Below are positions 9,454 through 21,013 of a stretch of DNA of 64,000 nucleotides, one piece after another. The translations under genes and the position numbers were made by a program. The DNA comes from Coprinellus micaceus (lineage: Eukaryota > Basidiomycota > Agaricomycetes > Agaricales > Psathyrellaceae), in contig OX596334.1 of the NCBI GenBank assembly GCA_951394405.1, positions 4,898,001-4,962,000 of the forward strand, read 5' to 3'. Every line of letters starts with the position of its first letter. The stretch's first letter is position 1. The notes under the pieces are model-generated. The model saw only the letters and a list, made by a program, of their open reading frames with translations. It had not been told where the DNA came from and made no database searches.

Positions 9454-10062
9454 TCATGAATCATCTACCTGTTCGCCTTCATACTCAACCATCGGCGACG
9501 TCGCCCCTTCGCATCCCCTCATCCAACACTCCCGAACATTGGTGCTATTGTACTTAACGTTCACCCGCTGGGTCGTATGCCTTCCAACGACGCACCACTC
9601 CGTAGTTTCGAGACGCTTCGTTGTCTCGAGGCACACCTGGCAGCATGGATAGTAGTGACCAATCCTCCCTTTGTTATCGGTCATGACGACTTGGATGCCC
9701 AGGTCATGGGGGATACGGCACTCCTCTGGGCCATTCTCTCGCTCGAGGTATGAGGTGTGGCATCGCGCGCAGTGCCTCTCGTCCTCGTCCTCCGCGATCA
9801 TGAGCGCTTGCGCTGTGCGTCCGATCGACAGGTCCTCGAAGGCGTGGAAGATGCCTGGAATCGTGGCCGGAGAGCAGAGGAGCTGGTCGGAACAGACGGC
9901 GGCCAACAAGCGGGCATGGAGATCAGCAGGGCTGGTGTTGCGGAGAAGGTAGATGAGGGCTAGGGCCTCGGTGGAAGTGGGCGTGCAGGAGAAAGTCTGG
10001 GCCCCCAGGGTGCTGTGGAGAGACGCGAGGCTGCGACCCCGGTGGTGATGTTGATGCTGCAT
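9454..10062 (-). CDS. Orphan cysteine-motif protein (treble-cysteine region)
   Basis: A single-exon protein of 202 residues. The start at 10062 (MQHQHHHRGRSLASLHSTLG) was chosen because a TATATAAAG box lies about 50 bp upstream; the longer frame upstream would run through that box. The N-terminal half is helical and Leu/Ala rich. The second half has regularly placed cysteines: CARCHTSYLERENG, EECRIPHD, YYPCCQVCLE, EWCVVGRH and RECWMRGCEG. The order CxxC, C, CCxxC suggests two small metal-binding modules. I recognise the CARCHxSYLERENG pattern as recurring in mushroom genomes but know no function. The acidic C-terminus (EYEGEQVDDS) ends at a TGA. Confidence 0.7.
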   Translation of the reverse strand: MQHQHHHRGRSLASLHSTLGAQTFSCTPTSTEALALIYLLRNTSPADLHARLLAAVCSDQLLCSPATIPGIFHAFEDLSIGRTAQALMIAEDEDERHCARCHTSYLERENGPEECRIPHDLGIQVVMTDNKGRIGHYYPCCQVCLETTKRLETTEWCVVGRHTTQRVNVKYNSTNVRECWMRGCEGATSPMVEYEGEQVDDS

Positions 10063-10110
10063 GGTGGGCGATTGAATCCTTCGTTTCTCATGAGTGGCGG
10101 ACGCTGACCC

Positions 10111-10120
10111 CTTTATATAG
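10111..10120 (-). promoter_or_regulatory. TATA box of the cysteine-motif gene
   Basis: CTATATAAAG on the minus strand lies about 50 bp upstream of the ATG at 10062. It is the best TATA match in the window and supports the short form of the protein. Confidence 0.65.
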
Positions 10121-10341
10121 GCATGGGGGCGTACCCTTGGGTGGCAGGGCCCGTGATCGTGACTCGTAAACCGCACCTGGACCAGCCTCATAGATAAAGA
10201 ACCATCGGACTTCGTTTGGGAACGTCGCACGTCCCCTACCGTGCCACTCGGCTTTGGGTTATTCTAATACAACGGTCATACTCTATGGCCCTCTATGACA
10301 ACTCTCAGCGAACGGCAAACCATGTGCCCCGTGCCATCCTC

Positions 10342-11643
10342 TCACACTAGGTGCACGCAAAACCATGCCATGATTGTTACCACGCCCATCCATTCGACGC
10401 CGGGAAGTCTCAATGGCACAGCACCAGAGCCTGCTGCGGCCGAGGCTGTAGCAGAACCGCTGCTCGCCGTGTTCGTGGCAGCCTGCGATGCGGTCCCTGT
10501 TATGTCGATGGTCGCGTTTGGAGCGGGGGCCAGCACCTATGAATGCAACGTACGTTCAGCATTACCCGCTTTAAATAGGCTAGACGCTTACTCCTGTTAG
10601 GACATCGAGAACCTGCGTATTGAAGTACACGTAAGCATTATACTTGCGCCCATGCGGAAAAAACACCCACCCCGTCCAAAACGTGAGCTACCCCGTTGTT
10701 CAGAACGATATTTCCAACGCTCACTGTCACATTATTGACAAATAGCTTTCCATCGCGCTTGTGCACTGTGACTGGGACTCCGAGCATCGTCTGGTACTCT
10801 TTCCCATCCTCCAACGCCGTGGAGTATCCCACTTCTCCCTCTACGAGGTGGTACTTTAACAAGTTGCTGATTCGGTCAGTCGAGAGCGACTGCACATCAA
10901 GACCCGCAGCTTGAAACGCAGCATCACTGGGGGCGAAGCAGGTGAAATTGGGTGTAGAGTTAGCCGTATCCCAGAGGTTTGCCTTCTCGAATGCGTCCAT
11001 GAGAGTGTTCAGCCCTGCTACCTGGACGGTTTGGCTACACGGGCGAGGGAAATTGAAAACGCTGGACCAAGCGTTGTGAGCGGGGGATGTACTGGAAATT
11101 GGTATATTCCACTCACTGGTTAACAATATGCATGACTCCCCCTTCAAACTCCACGTCCGCACTAGTCACGTTCGCCGCCCCGCCAACCCCGGAATATAGC
11201 ATCAGCGGCCCTTGCTCGTTGCCCTCCCCCGTGCTTCCGAACGTACTCGCAAACACGACGTTCGATTTACCCCCCAAGTTTGCAAACTCCGGCGCTTCCA
11301 GACCCGTGTCGACTATCCTTCCCCCGGTTGCGCTGAGGTCAGCGCCGGTGAGCGTCGTTGGGACGGTATGATACGAGAGGAGGTTGCTCAGTGTGTCCGT
11401 GCTGACGTTCCCGGCTCCGCCCTGAGATAAGACGAAGGTATCGAGTGCGTCGTTGGATGGAGCGAAGAACGTTGCTTCAGGTGATGCGAAGTTGTCGAGG
11501 AGGTCGGGGTAGAGGCTGAGAACTGTGCTGAGTTTAGAAAGGTTCGGAGTCGAGTTCAGCACCTCGGTGAGATTGAGTGCCAGACATGATGAGGCGAATG
11601 CTAGGGAGAGAAGTAGAGGTCTACAGCGGCTCATGGAGTGCAT
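10342..11643 (-). CDS. Fasciclin (FAS1) domain protein, GPI-anchored type
   Basis: Four exons (11643-11117, 11061-10671, 10612-10592, 10536-10342) join in frame to 377 residues. A signal peptide (LLLSLAFASSCLA) is followed by two FAS1 domains. The first has ATFFAPSNDALDTF and ends GGVMHIVN. The second starts SQTVQVAGLNTLMDAF and has FTCFAPSDAAFQAAG, LLKYHLVEGEV and NGVAHVLDG. Both show the H1 (FAPS/TxxA) and H2 (YHxV) signatures. The last exon gives a Ser/Thr/Ala-rich stalk and a hydrophobic tail (VVTIMAWFCVHLV), fitting GPI attachment. FAS1 proteins act in cell adhesion and wall organisation at the cell surface. Several N-glycosylation sequons are present. The 21-nt third exon keeps phase but is unusually small. 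Without it the protein could stop at 10638. Confidence 0.88.
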
Positions 11644-11943
11644 GGTGGAGGTGCACCTCCGAGATGGGGAATGGTAGAGAAAGCCTTCGGTTGGGACTGA
11701 AGAAGTGTTAGGGGAATCAAAGTCGAGTTTTATCGAGATGATGTATCAGTTGTCCTGGGTTACACCTTCATTTCTACGCCCTGGTCCCGCAATTAATCTT
11801 AAAGAGCGGTAAACGGCGACGGAGAAGCAAATCAGTGCGATTTCTTCTCCCTATAGGGCTTCACCTGGTGCTAAATCACAGCCATGTTCGGTAAATGCCA
11901 TGTCCCGGGTGGTCGATCGTAAGGATAGCCCACAAGGGAATTA

Positions 11944-12710
11944 CTATCCGTGATTCACGGCATTAGATACTCGAGGACACCACCGTAACGGCGCCGCCCC
12001 CCACCCAGTACCAAACAAGAGCGCAAGTAATCCTACCCCAAGATCCGTCGGGGCCCTCGCGAAACTGGCACTGTTTCCGGTATTACCTGAACCTGGTGGA
12101 CTCGGGATGCTTGCCCCAGTGATCGTGTAGAATGGGGTTGCGGATCCCGTCTCCGTCTGGTACTCCACCCTCGTGGACGTTCCGTTCGACACCTCCTCGA
12201 CCTTATCCTCACACACCATACTTCCATCGTCCTTGCGATTCGTGCATTTCGCGTTCACGGTCACGACATCGCTCCCTCTTGTAAAGTACTGATTAACTTC
12301 GTGCTGTGGTGCGTCGGCGATGTACGTGTCTGTGCGATTGTCATCAGTCCACGATAAATCAAAATCGGCGAGGTGTGAGCATGCAGGTCGTCGTCTCTGG
12401 TGCTCCCGTAAAGGGGAGGAGGGACATGGTTATTACGTCGATTCTAACTGTCCCCGTAATGACCCTTTGAACCTCATACACCGTACTTCCACTGGCTTCC
12501 GTGGATATTGGCTTCACGGTCAGTACGTCCCCAGTTGGTGAGAACAGGGCCCTTGTGACGCTTGTATACCGGATTCCGTAGAGGGTAGCATCGTCCGCCG
12601 GCACGCATATGCCAGCTATGAAAGTCAGTCGAACAGCGATGAAAGAGAGAAATGGACTCACGGCTGGCCACGAAGAACGCCAGGGAAATCATCTGGGTGA
12701 AGAATCCCAT
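11944..12710 (-). CDS. Small secreted protein with possible GPI tail
   Basis: Three exons (12710-12662, 12615-12437, 12396-11944) join in frame to 226 residues. The first exon encodes a signal peptide (MGFFTQMISLAFFVAS) and exon 2 opens PGICVPADDATLYGIRYTSV. The middle has two similar segments, GDVLTVKPISTEASGSTVYEV and GSDVVTVNAKCTNRKDDGSM, which may be an internal duplication. The C-terminal third is Ser/Gly/Pro rich (ITGASIPSPPGSGNTGNS) and then hydrophobic (LGVGLLALLFGTGWG), as in GPI-anchored wall proteins, though a charged tail of about 20 residues follows. No known domain is visible. It neighbours the fasciclin gene on the same strand, about 300 bp away. A TATAAG lies about 55 bp upstream of the start. 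Confidence 0.6.
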
Positions 12711-12763
12711 GGCCAATGAAGTATGGGGGTCTCCGAGGCGCCCTCATGCACCACTTCTTTGAT

Positions 12764-12769
12764 CTTATA
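12764..12769 (-). promoter_or_regulatory. TATA-like box
   Basis: TATAAG on the minus strand lies about 55 bp upstream of the ATG at 12710. Confidence 0.4.
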
Positions 12770-14023
12770 CGTCGCGGGCACCTGACAACCTCGTCGTAAC
12801 GAAGGGCGTAACCATCTACGCGACAGGCTGACATGGGATTGGCGCCCATCGATTGAATAGAGATCAGTGCCCACCGAGCACTGAATAGATGATGTCTATC
12901 ACGAGGGAATAGTAAATGCCAGGTACAAGGCCGGACGTGGTCTGCATGAAGTGGATAGGGAGCCGTATTGCAACCCTCCCAAACCAGGACAAGGACCATG
13001 GTTCGGTATCCGAAGGGACCCTAAGATGTTCGACGACCCTCATCCGGGTCGAAGCAGTCTCGGCTCGGCACGCGGAGCTTGATATCGGGGCCTCAAATTT
13101 CGGATTGGGCCGGCGCCGCCAACATTGACGTCATCATTGCGTTGCCTCTTGCCTCCAACCACCAACTATGTATCCCGTCGCTCTCCCTGAAGGCTCTCCG
13201 ACCCCAAATACCGAACTCCCTCTACTGCCCTGATACGTAAAAGCCCTAGGGATTCAAGAGTGAAGGGTTCTTGCCGGCCATTCCGGAGCAACTGAATGAT
13301 GAGGCGACCATCCGGGTCCGACTCTTGGCTACAAATCTGGGCTGCTAGGTATAGTGTCCGCGGAGGGGACGTACACATCATATTGGCGAAGAGTGGGCGG
13401 ACGGGAAGTAAGGTTCCCGTTCATAGCCTTCCAGATGCTATGGAGTTTTCGCATCGTCCAGCCTTCTATCGTAGGTCGGGGCTCGAACCTAGAAACAAAG
13501 TACGTTCTTCCTTGTTCCAGGAGTTTGTACGGTCTCCCTGCGCTCTGATCCTACTCACCGCTATCTTTTTGGCTTCATGAAGTCCGTTCTCGGGTCGTTA
13601 TCCATACAGCGCGTGTTCTTCCAGGCTGTCTTGCTAAATTCGCGCGGGTCCCATGTATTCTAGCCGGTGAATTTCAGACTGCAGCATGAGCCACTCGAAT
13701 CGCCACCTAACGTCCCGGCATCTATGACGCCTTGGCTCGAAGTCGAGGAAAGGTACCTGGAGTGGAAGCCTTTGGCGCCAATATCACCTCCCCTTGCGGT
13801 GCCCATTCGCGCCATCGCGAAACGACCAGGAACCTGGGCCACCCCCGTCAGAGCCTCTGTGAAAGATTTTGCCTTTGATGCCCTGCTCACAGGGAGAGCA
13901 GCGTACGTAACGAATCACCAGCGGTGGGAGCATGCTTAACGCAGAAGAGCCAAAATTACGGCTTTCGACGTCCTCACGTGTCCTAACCTCGGCCATAGAA
14001 GCACAGTCACAATGCGAGAAGAG
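12770..14023. other. Intergenic, no supported gene
   Basis: Several open frames of 60-96 codons exist on both strands (for example 13296-13580 +). None has a signal peptide, domain motif or consistent splice structure. Confidence 0.45.
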
Positions 14024-14031
14024 TATATTTA
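14024..14031 (+). promoter_or_regulatory. TATA-like box of the FAD oxidoreductase
   Basis: TATATTTA lies about 60 bp upstream of the ATG at 14086. Confidence 0.5.
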
Positions 14032-14085
14032 TCCGAGTGGGGCCCCGCCCACCGACCTGCTTCGCTCTCCCCACTCACCTTCAAT

Positions 14086-15949
14086 ATGAGGTTGGGGATA
14101 CCTCACACTCTACTCGTATACCTCGTTCATGCAGTCCTACCCGCCAAATCGGATTTGCTTGAGAGCCTGGCTGGCGTCTCTGGGGGGCTCACATTCACTT
14201 ACCCGAACCAGATGGACTACCCAAGAGCGTCAGAGTCGTGTACGTGACACCCGATTATTATTCGTACCCTTTGGCTGACGTCTCCACTCCAGTCAACCTA
14301 CGATACTCGTACAAACCGGCTGCAATTGCCTACGTAAATAGCGTAGAGCAAGTATCTGAGGTGGTGAAAGTGGGATACGACCTTGGGTACAACGTCGTAG
14401 CTCGAAGTGGCGGGGTACGTCAATACGTTCATCTTCTCGTTATATCACCGAAATTATTGACGAGCACCGCAATAGCATTCGTACGTTGCTGGAGGACTCG
14501 GTGGGAAGGACGGCTCAATCGTCATCGACCTTAGCAATCTCACCTACTTCGCAATGGATCAGCCCGCCGCTGTTGCGACTATTGCATCAGGACTGAGGAT
14601 AGGACAGGTTGCGACTCACCTCAACGATTGGGGAAGAGCACTTCCACATGCTACGGGTGCATACGTTGGGTGGGGCGGGCAGACCGGTGGGTACTTCGTC
14701 GGATATATGAGATCGACCGAGCATCTAACTACCTCAAGCGTACGGCGGCTATGGCTTCAGCACAAGGAAGTGGGGTCTCACTTTGGACATGGTGCTTTCA
14801 GCACGTGTCGTTCTGGCCAATGGAACGGTTGCTACAGCGAGTAAAGACATAAATCCCGATCTTTTCTTCGTACGTCTCTTCCTATTTTTGACCCTTTCCA
14901 CCTTCGCCTACGCTAATTTCCACTTCTTAGGCCATTCGCGGTGCTGCGCCTTCCTTCGGAATCATCACCAGCATGCGCCTTCAAACATGGCAGCCGCCCT
15001 CCAGCACCACCGTCTACCAATACGCTTGGAGCATGGGCATCGCGACTGGTACAGCCGCTTTCGTTGCGTTCCAAAACTACTCTCTCACTGCCGACATCCC
15101 TGCCTCACTCGGTGTTGAGTTCGTCCTTGTCCCCGGGGACGTCCGCGGAAGTGTCACACTGCTACTATCAGGAACGTGGTACGGCCCTGCAGACGAACTG
15201 GAACCCGTGCTGAAGCCTCTGCTTGATGAGCTCCCGACACCACGTTCAAGCACGTTTGACGTAGGCGACTATCTTAATAGCGTGAAGAACCTTGCTGGAG
15301 GTAGTTTGGACGTATCTGGTCCGAATGCGCATAGCACATTCTACGTCAAGTCTCTTATCACTCCCCAAAGCCAGCCTCTCACGGTGGATGCTATGAAAGC
15401 ATTCATCAGCTACATCGCGAACGAGGGGTTTGATACGGATCTAGTGAGTGCCTTCTAATTTTCCTCTCCCTTTGAGAATCCGAGGAGACTTAAATTCCTT
15501 GTGCACCAGGGATGGTTCCTCCAAATTGGGCTCCTTGGTGGAGCGAACTCGCAAATCAATTCCAGACCGTCGAGTGACACGGCGTTCCCTCACCGCGATT
15601 CCCTCTTCATGATGCAGCTTTACGCCTACACCAAGGGGGATGTTCTTCCGTACCCAGAACACGGGTTCACCTTCGTCGACGGGATCGTCAATAACTTCGT
15701 CAGCAACATGCCTGATGACTGGGACTATGGGTGAGTTGGAGCCTTCCTCCTACCTCCCGGCCGTCCCCACCCATCAAATCGTGACTGACACCATCCAATC
15801 CATGTAGGGCGTACACGAACTACTTCGACGACCGGCTTGAGGACTCCGATTATCGCTACTACAAACAGAACCTTCCTATTCTGAAGCAGTTAAAGGCGAA
15901 GTATGACCCCACGGGTGTGTTCGGCTTCCCTCATGCCATCAAGCCATAA
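14086..15949 (+). CDS. Secreted FAD-linked oxidoreductase (BBE / glucooligosaccharide oxidase-like)
   Basis: About seven exons with short introns join in frame. A signal peptide (RLGIPHTLLVYLVHAVLPA) opens the protein. The FAD-binding PCMH fold follows: SYKPAAIAYVNSVEQVSEVV, then SGGHSYVAGGLGGKDGSIVIDLSNLT. The SGGHS histidine is the usual covalent FAD attachment residue. Next come HATGAYVGWGGQTAYGGYGF and KWGLTLDMVLSARVVLANG. The substrate half includes AIRGAAPSFGIITSM. The C-terminal BBE region ends YKQNLPILKQLKAKYDPTGVFGFP. Such enzymes oxidise sugars, oligosaccharides or alkaloid-like substrates and make hydrogen peroxide outside the cell. In bicovalent members a cysteine occupies the position that here reads ATGA, so only the histidine link is expected. 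The first-base intron choice GTGGGT at the QT-A junction restores the frame. Confidence 0.88.
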
Positions 15950-16833
15950 CATTCCTGTACGGTCTAACCATCTTACTCTCCCTTCTCATCTCGTGAATAC
16001 ACGACTTGTTCGACTGATTCATTCCGATCTTGGACTCCCCTAGGCCCTAGCGCTGACCTAATTGGTCAACATACGCCGCGGTGGGCGCTTAAATGCTATT
16101 CTCCCGGCGTTCGGGGTCCGGTCTGGTCCGGGGCCATCCCTCCCCCGGTAAGAAGATCATCGAAATCCTCGGCGATGACAACAGGTATGACGCTGCATGC
16201 GGCCGAGACGTCGGCAGAAGCAAGTAAAACACCGAAAGCCGCTTCTCTCTCCTCAGCTTCTCAATACACGTCTGAGGTTCGTTCAAAGATACTTCATAGG
16301 ACACGATCGTGGGTCATGCAACTCAAGGCGCTGCTCTGTGTAGCCTTTCGCAGACCTCTGCGCCCCATAGAAGTGGGCATAGAATACCACCTTTCGCGCC
16401 GAAAGCACCCTTCCACCAGCACCGCAAGCGGCTGGGAGGGCCCATAAGTCCTGGAGATGACCCTACCAAGCTCTCTAGTGTCCCAGGAACATGACTCAAG
16501 CTGTACCTGGACCCCTGGTGATCGAAGCAGTGCTCTCGACTCCCATCTGGTTCCATGATCGGGAGAGCTAAGTATCGGTGAGTTCACGATCCCTTCTCGT
16601 GCCTTCAATGATCTATCATGCGTACACGCTCAACCTCAGGAAGGGTTTAACTGCATTTCAACTTCCCAAGGGTCCATCGACTGGCCGGTTCTACGCTGCG
16701 GAACGTTGATTGAGGATATTCATCTGACCCTAAGAAGCTGAGTTAGGATCTTCTATGTGTAGTGCCATGGGTATAACTAATTCTGGAGACGGCCATGAAT
16801 TTCGTTCTAAACATCCGCTATTCTTCCTCTGCC
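15950..16833. other. Intergenic, no supported gene
   Basis: It contains one GGCGCTTAA motif near 16085 and short frames on both strands without motifs. An upstream in-frame ATG at 16795 for gene A lies here but is not preferred. Confidence 0.45.
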
Positions 16834-18975
16834 ATGTCCGTCCTAGACAACGAGGTTCAAGCACTTACGGACGCTGTCGCCATGTGGCGAACGCAGGAGG
16901 TAAGTCCAGCGTCCACTACAACCAAAGATCGACTGAGAGCAAACGAAACTAGTGCATCGCTCGTAAGTGTTACCCACAGTCACAGTCTGGAGAATAGGCT
17001 AATCATTCTTTAGTCGCATTTTTTGCCCTCTACGTGCGTACCCATCTCAGACACCTGCCGTAGGTTGGTCGTCTGAAAGTGTATGTCAGCTCTACTATGT
17101 GGTTACGACGTTCACAGAAGAGGTTCGTCTCACTGGAAAAGCGCGCACTCCCGATGATTTCATCCCATTCAGGTCAACGTCATATTCCCGCAAAGGTGGG
17201 GCCTTGGCAAAGGACTCTTCTTTGTCGCCCGCCATGGGATATGCGTGTATATTTCCTTCCAGCTCGCCAGTACGCCGACACTCCGACCTCTCGTAATCTA
17301 TGGGACCTAATCTCCTCCTAGGAAACTTCCGGACCTACCATGTTATTCCCTCACTAGTAGGCTGGGCCACATTGAGCGTTCACGTTCATGGACTGACTTG
17401 CCCGGCGTCGTAGACCTGCAAGGCCGTGGCTATCACCTTGGAGGGTGAGTCCAGGTTCCCGGTGCGCAATAAAATGCCCAAAGATTGACCCAATCTCAAT
17501 ATTTCAGCCGTGTATTGGCTCGCCATCTTGGCATGCAATGGTACGATCATACAGCCTTGTGCATGCAGTTCCCGAGCCTGACACTACGGGCAAGAGGAGG
17601 AATCTCCAACGAGTATCAAGTTAATCCTGAGAGGACCGGGTTTTTTTATCCCAACCATAATCCAGTCATAATCCTGACCCGTGCATAAGACAATTATGCC
17701 CGGTCGGCATCAGAAGCTAGGAGCCCTCTGATTGGCTAATTAAGACAGGGATAAGTGATTTATCGTGAAGGTCAACAAGATACGCATTCACGTTGCATAA
17801 ATTACTATTCCCTGAGAGTATGCCCGGTACACATTCCCCCCTTTGCCCGTAGTGTGAAATAAACCTTACCTTTCGCAGCGACTCTTGGCCTGTGCCTTAG
17901 CGCACTGATCCAAGCAAATATTCTCTATTCAATCCCAATTATCACCCTTTGCACAGTGCGTCCACTCTCTTCCTCGCCTCCTGACGGGTGGGCTCACACG
18001 GTCTCGTCGCTCGCTGGCAGGGGCCACCTCTCATTGCGTTTGTCTTTACGATGATCAATGTTGTTCGGTATCCAGGTCAGAAGACTTCATTTCGACTCGT
18101 CAGTAAATGTAGCTTATAGGACCATGTTCGCAGCGGAGCCCATAACTCCACTTGACGAGGAACTTGGGTATCCTTGCTATGTCGTATCGTCCAATGCCGA
18201 TGAATCTGGACGGTATGTTCGGGGGTATGTCAACTTTGCTGTGACGCTCGGTCAGCGATTCCCTCTTGGAAAGCCACTCGGTAGAAGGCTAAACCCCGAT
18301 TCCCATAGTGATATTTTTGTTGGCGATCGTCGCCCTCGCCGTGAGGTACAAGGGTCAGAGGGGGAGACTGATCCATGTGATACGCCGTGACGGAGGGCTA
18401 TACTATCTCACTCTGGCTGGTTTGTTTCCGTCATATTGCTCCGCCTATTCCCGCTGCTGACATAGAATTCACACTGATTTCCCAGCCTTGAGACTCGTCT
18501 CTGCCATTGTCAGTACCCCAGCGGTTCTGTCGGTGAGTTTCGCGTCCACTGTCCATAATCAAGTCTTGAACTGGCGTATCCCCGCTACCAAAGGTCGATA
18601 CATTTACCAACAGCCCAGCCTACATGTATGGAACTTCTTCCCTCACGGAAGTCATAGCGTTACTGATGGCCGGAATCTCCCCAGCGTTCTACAGATGTGG
18701 GTGCTCGATGGTAGCAGGCTTCACGCCAGAGATGTTAACCCCCTGATAGGTGTAGCGACGTCATTGTCCCCATCTTTGCTCAGCGCCTCATGATCAACAT
18801 GCGCAAGGTCGACTACCCGGGCTCGCGACCCGTAGTATCTACCCTTCTCTTCTCCCCTCCGAAGCCCATATCGTCGGAATCTTATGGGGTCGACGACGAA
18901 GAGATACGAACCGGTACCTATGGACTTCAGCCTGTAGTTAACAACCCTGTTACCGGGAGCCATCTACAATACTAG
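16834..18975 (+). CDS. DUF6533-type seven-helix membrane protein, gene A (carries a MITE)
   Basis: The start MSVLDNEVQALTDAVAMWR was chosen because gene B has a matching first exon. Clear exons are 16834-16899, 17090-17122 (LYYVVTTFTEE) and 17173-17269 (VNVIFPQRWGLGKGLFFVAR), all in phase. An intron lies between the EE and V of the DUF6533 signature, as in genes B, C, D and E. Later coding pieces include LGLCLSALIQA, ELGYPCYVVSS, IFLLAIVALAVRYKGQRG with RRDGGLYYLTLAG, VSAIVSTPAVLS, and a last exon RLMINMRKVDYPGSRPVV ending TGSHLQY at 18975. A 273-bp CACTA-type MITE sits at 17582-17854, between the helix-2 and helix-3 coding regions, about 25 bp before a likely acceptor. I cannot tell whether it lies in an intron. 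The family is thought to be receptor-like but is uncharacterised. Confidence 0.65.
17582..17854 (+). mobile_element. 273-bp CACTA-type MITE, copy 2
   Basis: The same element as at 6465-6737: ends CACTACGGGCAA / TTGCCCGTAGTG, 273 bp, flanked here by a 3-bp duplication TGA. A handful of substitutions separate the copies, for example GCAAGAGG against GCAAGAAG near the left end. It lies inside the body of gene A. Confidence 0.88.
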
Positions 18976-21013
18976 GGTGTGGACGTTCCACTTCGATCAC
19001 GCCACTGGGGAGATCGTGGAGCCTCTTTATTTAATGCACGAGCTTGTATGTGACGCGGGGCTTGCGAAGAGAAATCGAACGGAAGTAGCTGAGGGGGAGT
19101 GACAAGAAAGGAAGGACGAACGGGTTTAACTCAGACAGAATATTTGCCTGTGTCCCCTCAAAAGATATCCTCTGCCTCAATCGACCAGGTCAGGTTGAAG
19201 AGAAACGTCGCCGCCCGGCAAAGGTGGACTACGGGTCTTCCATGGTTCGAGGGGCTCGATGGAGTTACTCCACGTAGCGCGTTCAACCTTGTTGCACCTG
19301 ACCGACGAGACAAGAGGCCATATGCCCTATGAGACCAGAGATTCATCAACGTCGGGTACGTGGGTCGGAACGGGGAATATCCGACGCACCTCGTCCTCAA
19401 TGTCATGAATCATCCCGATGTGAGTCGAAGAAGCCATAGTCTCAACCAGCTCACCGACCGCAATGGAGCGAGGCACATCCCCGCACGAGCTAATCTGGTT
19501 CGACTTGGATGCCCCGAAAAGACGGATTGAAAAGCTCACAATTTGTAACCGCAAGAATCGATGGGGTCGCCACCGCCATTGACGATGGTCTGTTTCAAAA
19601 GTGGAGCGTGGCCATTCTCGCGTTCCTGAATCTGAAGTACCAATCCCGCACGTCAGTTGGGCACCCTGAGAATATCCAGCCCTCTGCGGTGCAGTTCGCG
19701 AAGGATTGCCCGTGCATACCCTGCATGGCGTGCTAGGGGGTCAGTGCGAGGTCAAGGAGGCGATGGTCTGGGTTACGTTGAGGATCACTGAACGCTGCAA
19801 GGGTAGATGAGGGACAACATCACTTGCCACCAATGAACTTTTGGGCTGCAAGACTGACTACGGAGGAGGACTGCGAGGGCAGGCGTGACGTGGTATTGCA
19901 AAAATCAGCACGACTGACTGGTAGCGAGACGGCCAGTGTATCCACTACTTGTGATATTCATGGTGCAATCATCGAACCCGGGGGTACGTAGAGGGGTAGG
20001 TTAGAAAGGGGGCTAGCTCTGCAAGGGAGATCACGGTCTGCCGCTTTGTCTGGCCTAGGCGATGTCGCAGTCTGGGCGAGAGGTGGCGGGGTCAATGGCC
20101 GGTCTCGGCCTCCCGATCCCAGTTGCGGTATTTCCAAGGGAGATTCTTGGTCAAACAAGGACCCTCTGCGAGTTCTAGGTTTCTGGGGTCAAAGAAGGTC
20201 GACCGAGTCCCACTGCGCTCCGAGATAACCTGGAATTAGAAGAATAGGAGGACGTCATTGTATGGAGAACTAGCTGAAGCCGGGTGGGGTGTTTCTCGGT
20301 TTGGATGAAAGTTGGAGAGCACCAGCAGACCAGCGAGCTTGCCCTCTGCAGAAGATGGGCGACAGCATATCTCCAAGTATGACGTTTCTTGGGAGGTTCT
20401 GGTGGGGGCTATGTGCGGTTGACGGTCGGGTTTTTTGGGTAGAGGTCAGAAGCAGCTTGAAGAGCTGCAAGGCTTGCTCAGACACTCATTGGCGTGCGCC
20501 ACCTTTCTCACGGATCTCGGCAATCGCCGCGGGGCATTGAAAGCGTGAATCGCAAGACTGCATCATGCACCTAACGCCCACTCAGACTGCGCACTGTCGT
20601 CCGGAGCCGTTCCAGTGACTGCTCATTATCCTGTTCACTGGGCGACCCCGTATAGGGAAGGAGGATTCACCCACGCTTCAATCGCTAATCCCTACAGTAT
20701 AAGCGCCGACCTCGGCTCTCCCGGTGTCTTGTCATTCGATGGGCCCTCAGAAGGCGACTTGGGCGCAGGCACAATGCCGTTGCAGGGTGTGCTTTGTTGC
20801 CCTTCTGCCCTCCGTACGCTAGGGTAATGATACCCTTCCTGCTCTATAGCCAACATCGAAGCGGTGCCTACAGCAACCGGGACAGAAGCATACGGAATAA
20901 CTACCAGATGACCGACCGGTTCTCAGAGGCCCCTAGCTGCTTTATGTAGTGGGTATAGGCTACAAGCGGGATGCATCGTACTCTTGGTCTCTTTTCCCGT
21001 CACCCTTTTCACA
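18976..21013. other. Intergenic, no supported gene
   Basis: Two kilobases without a gene I can support. Open frames at 19099-19332 and 20615-20827 (+) have no recognised domain. A phrase such as VGYVGRNGEYPTHLVLNV near 19355 looks protein-like and could be a decayed exon, but I could not connect it to neighbours. Confidence 0.4.
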
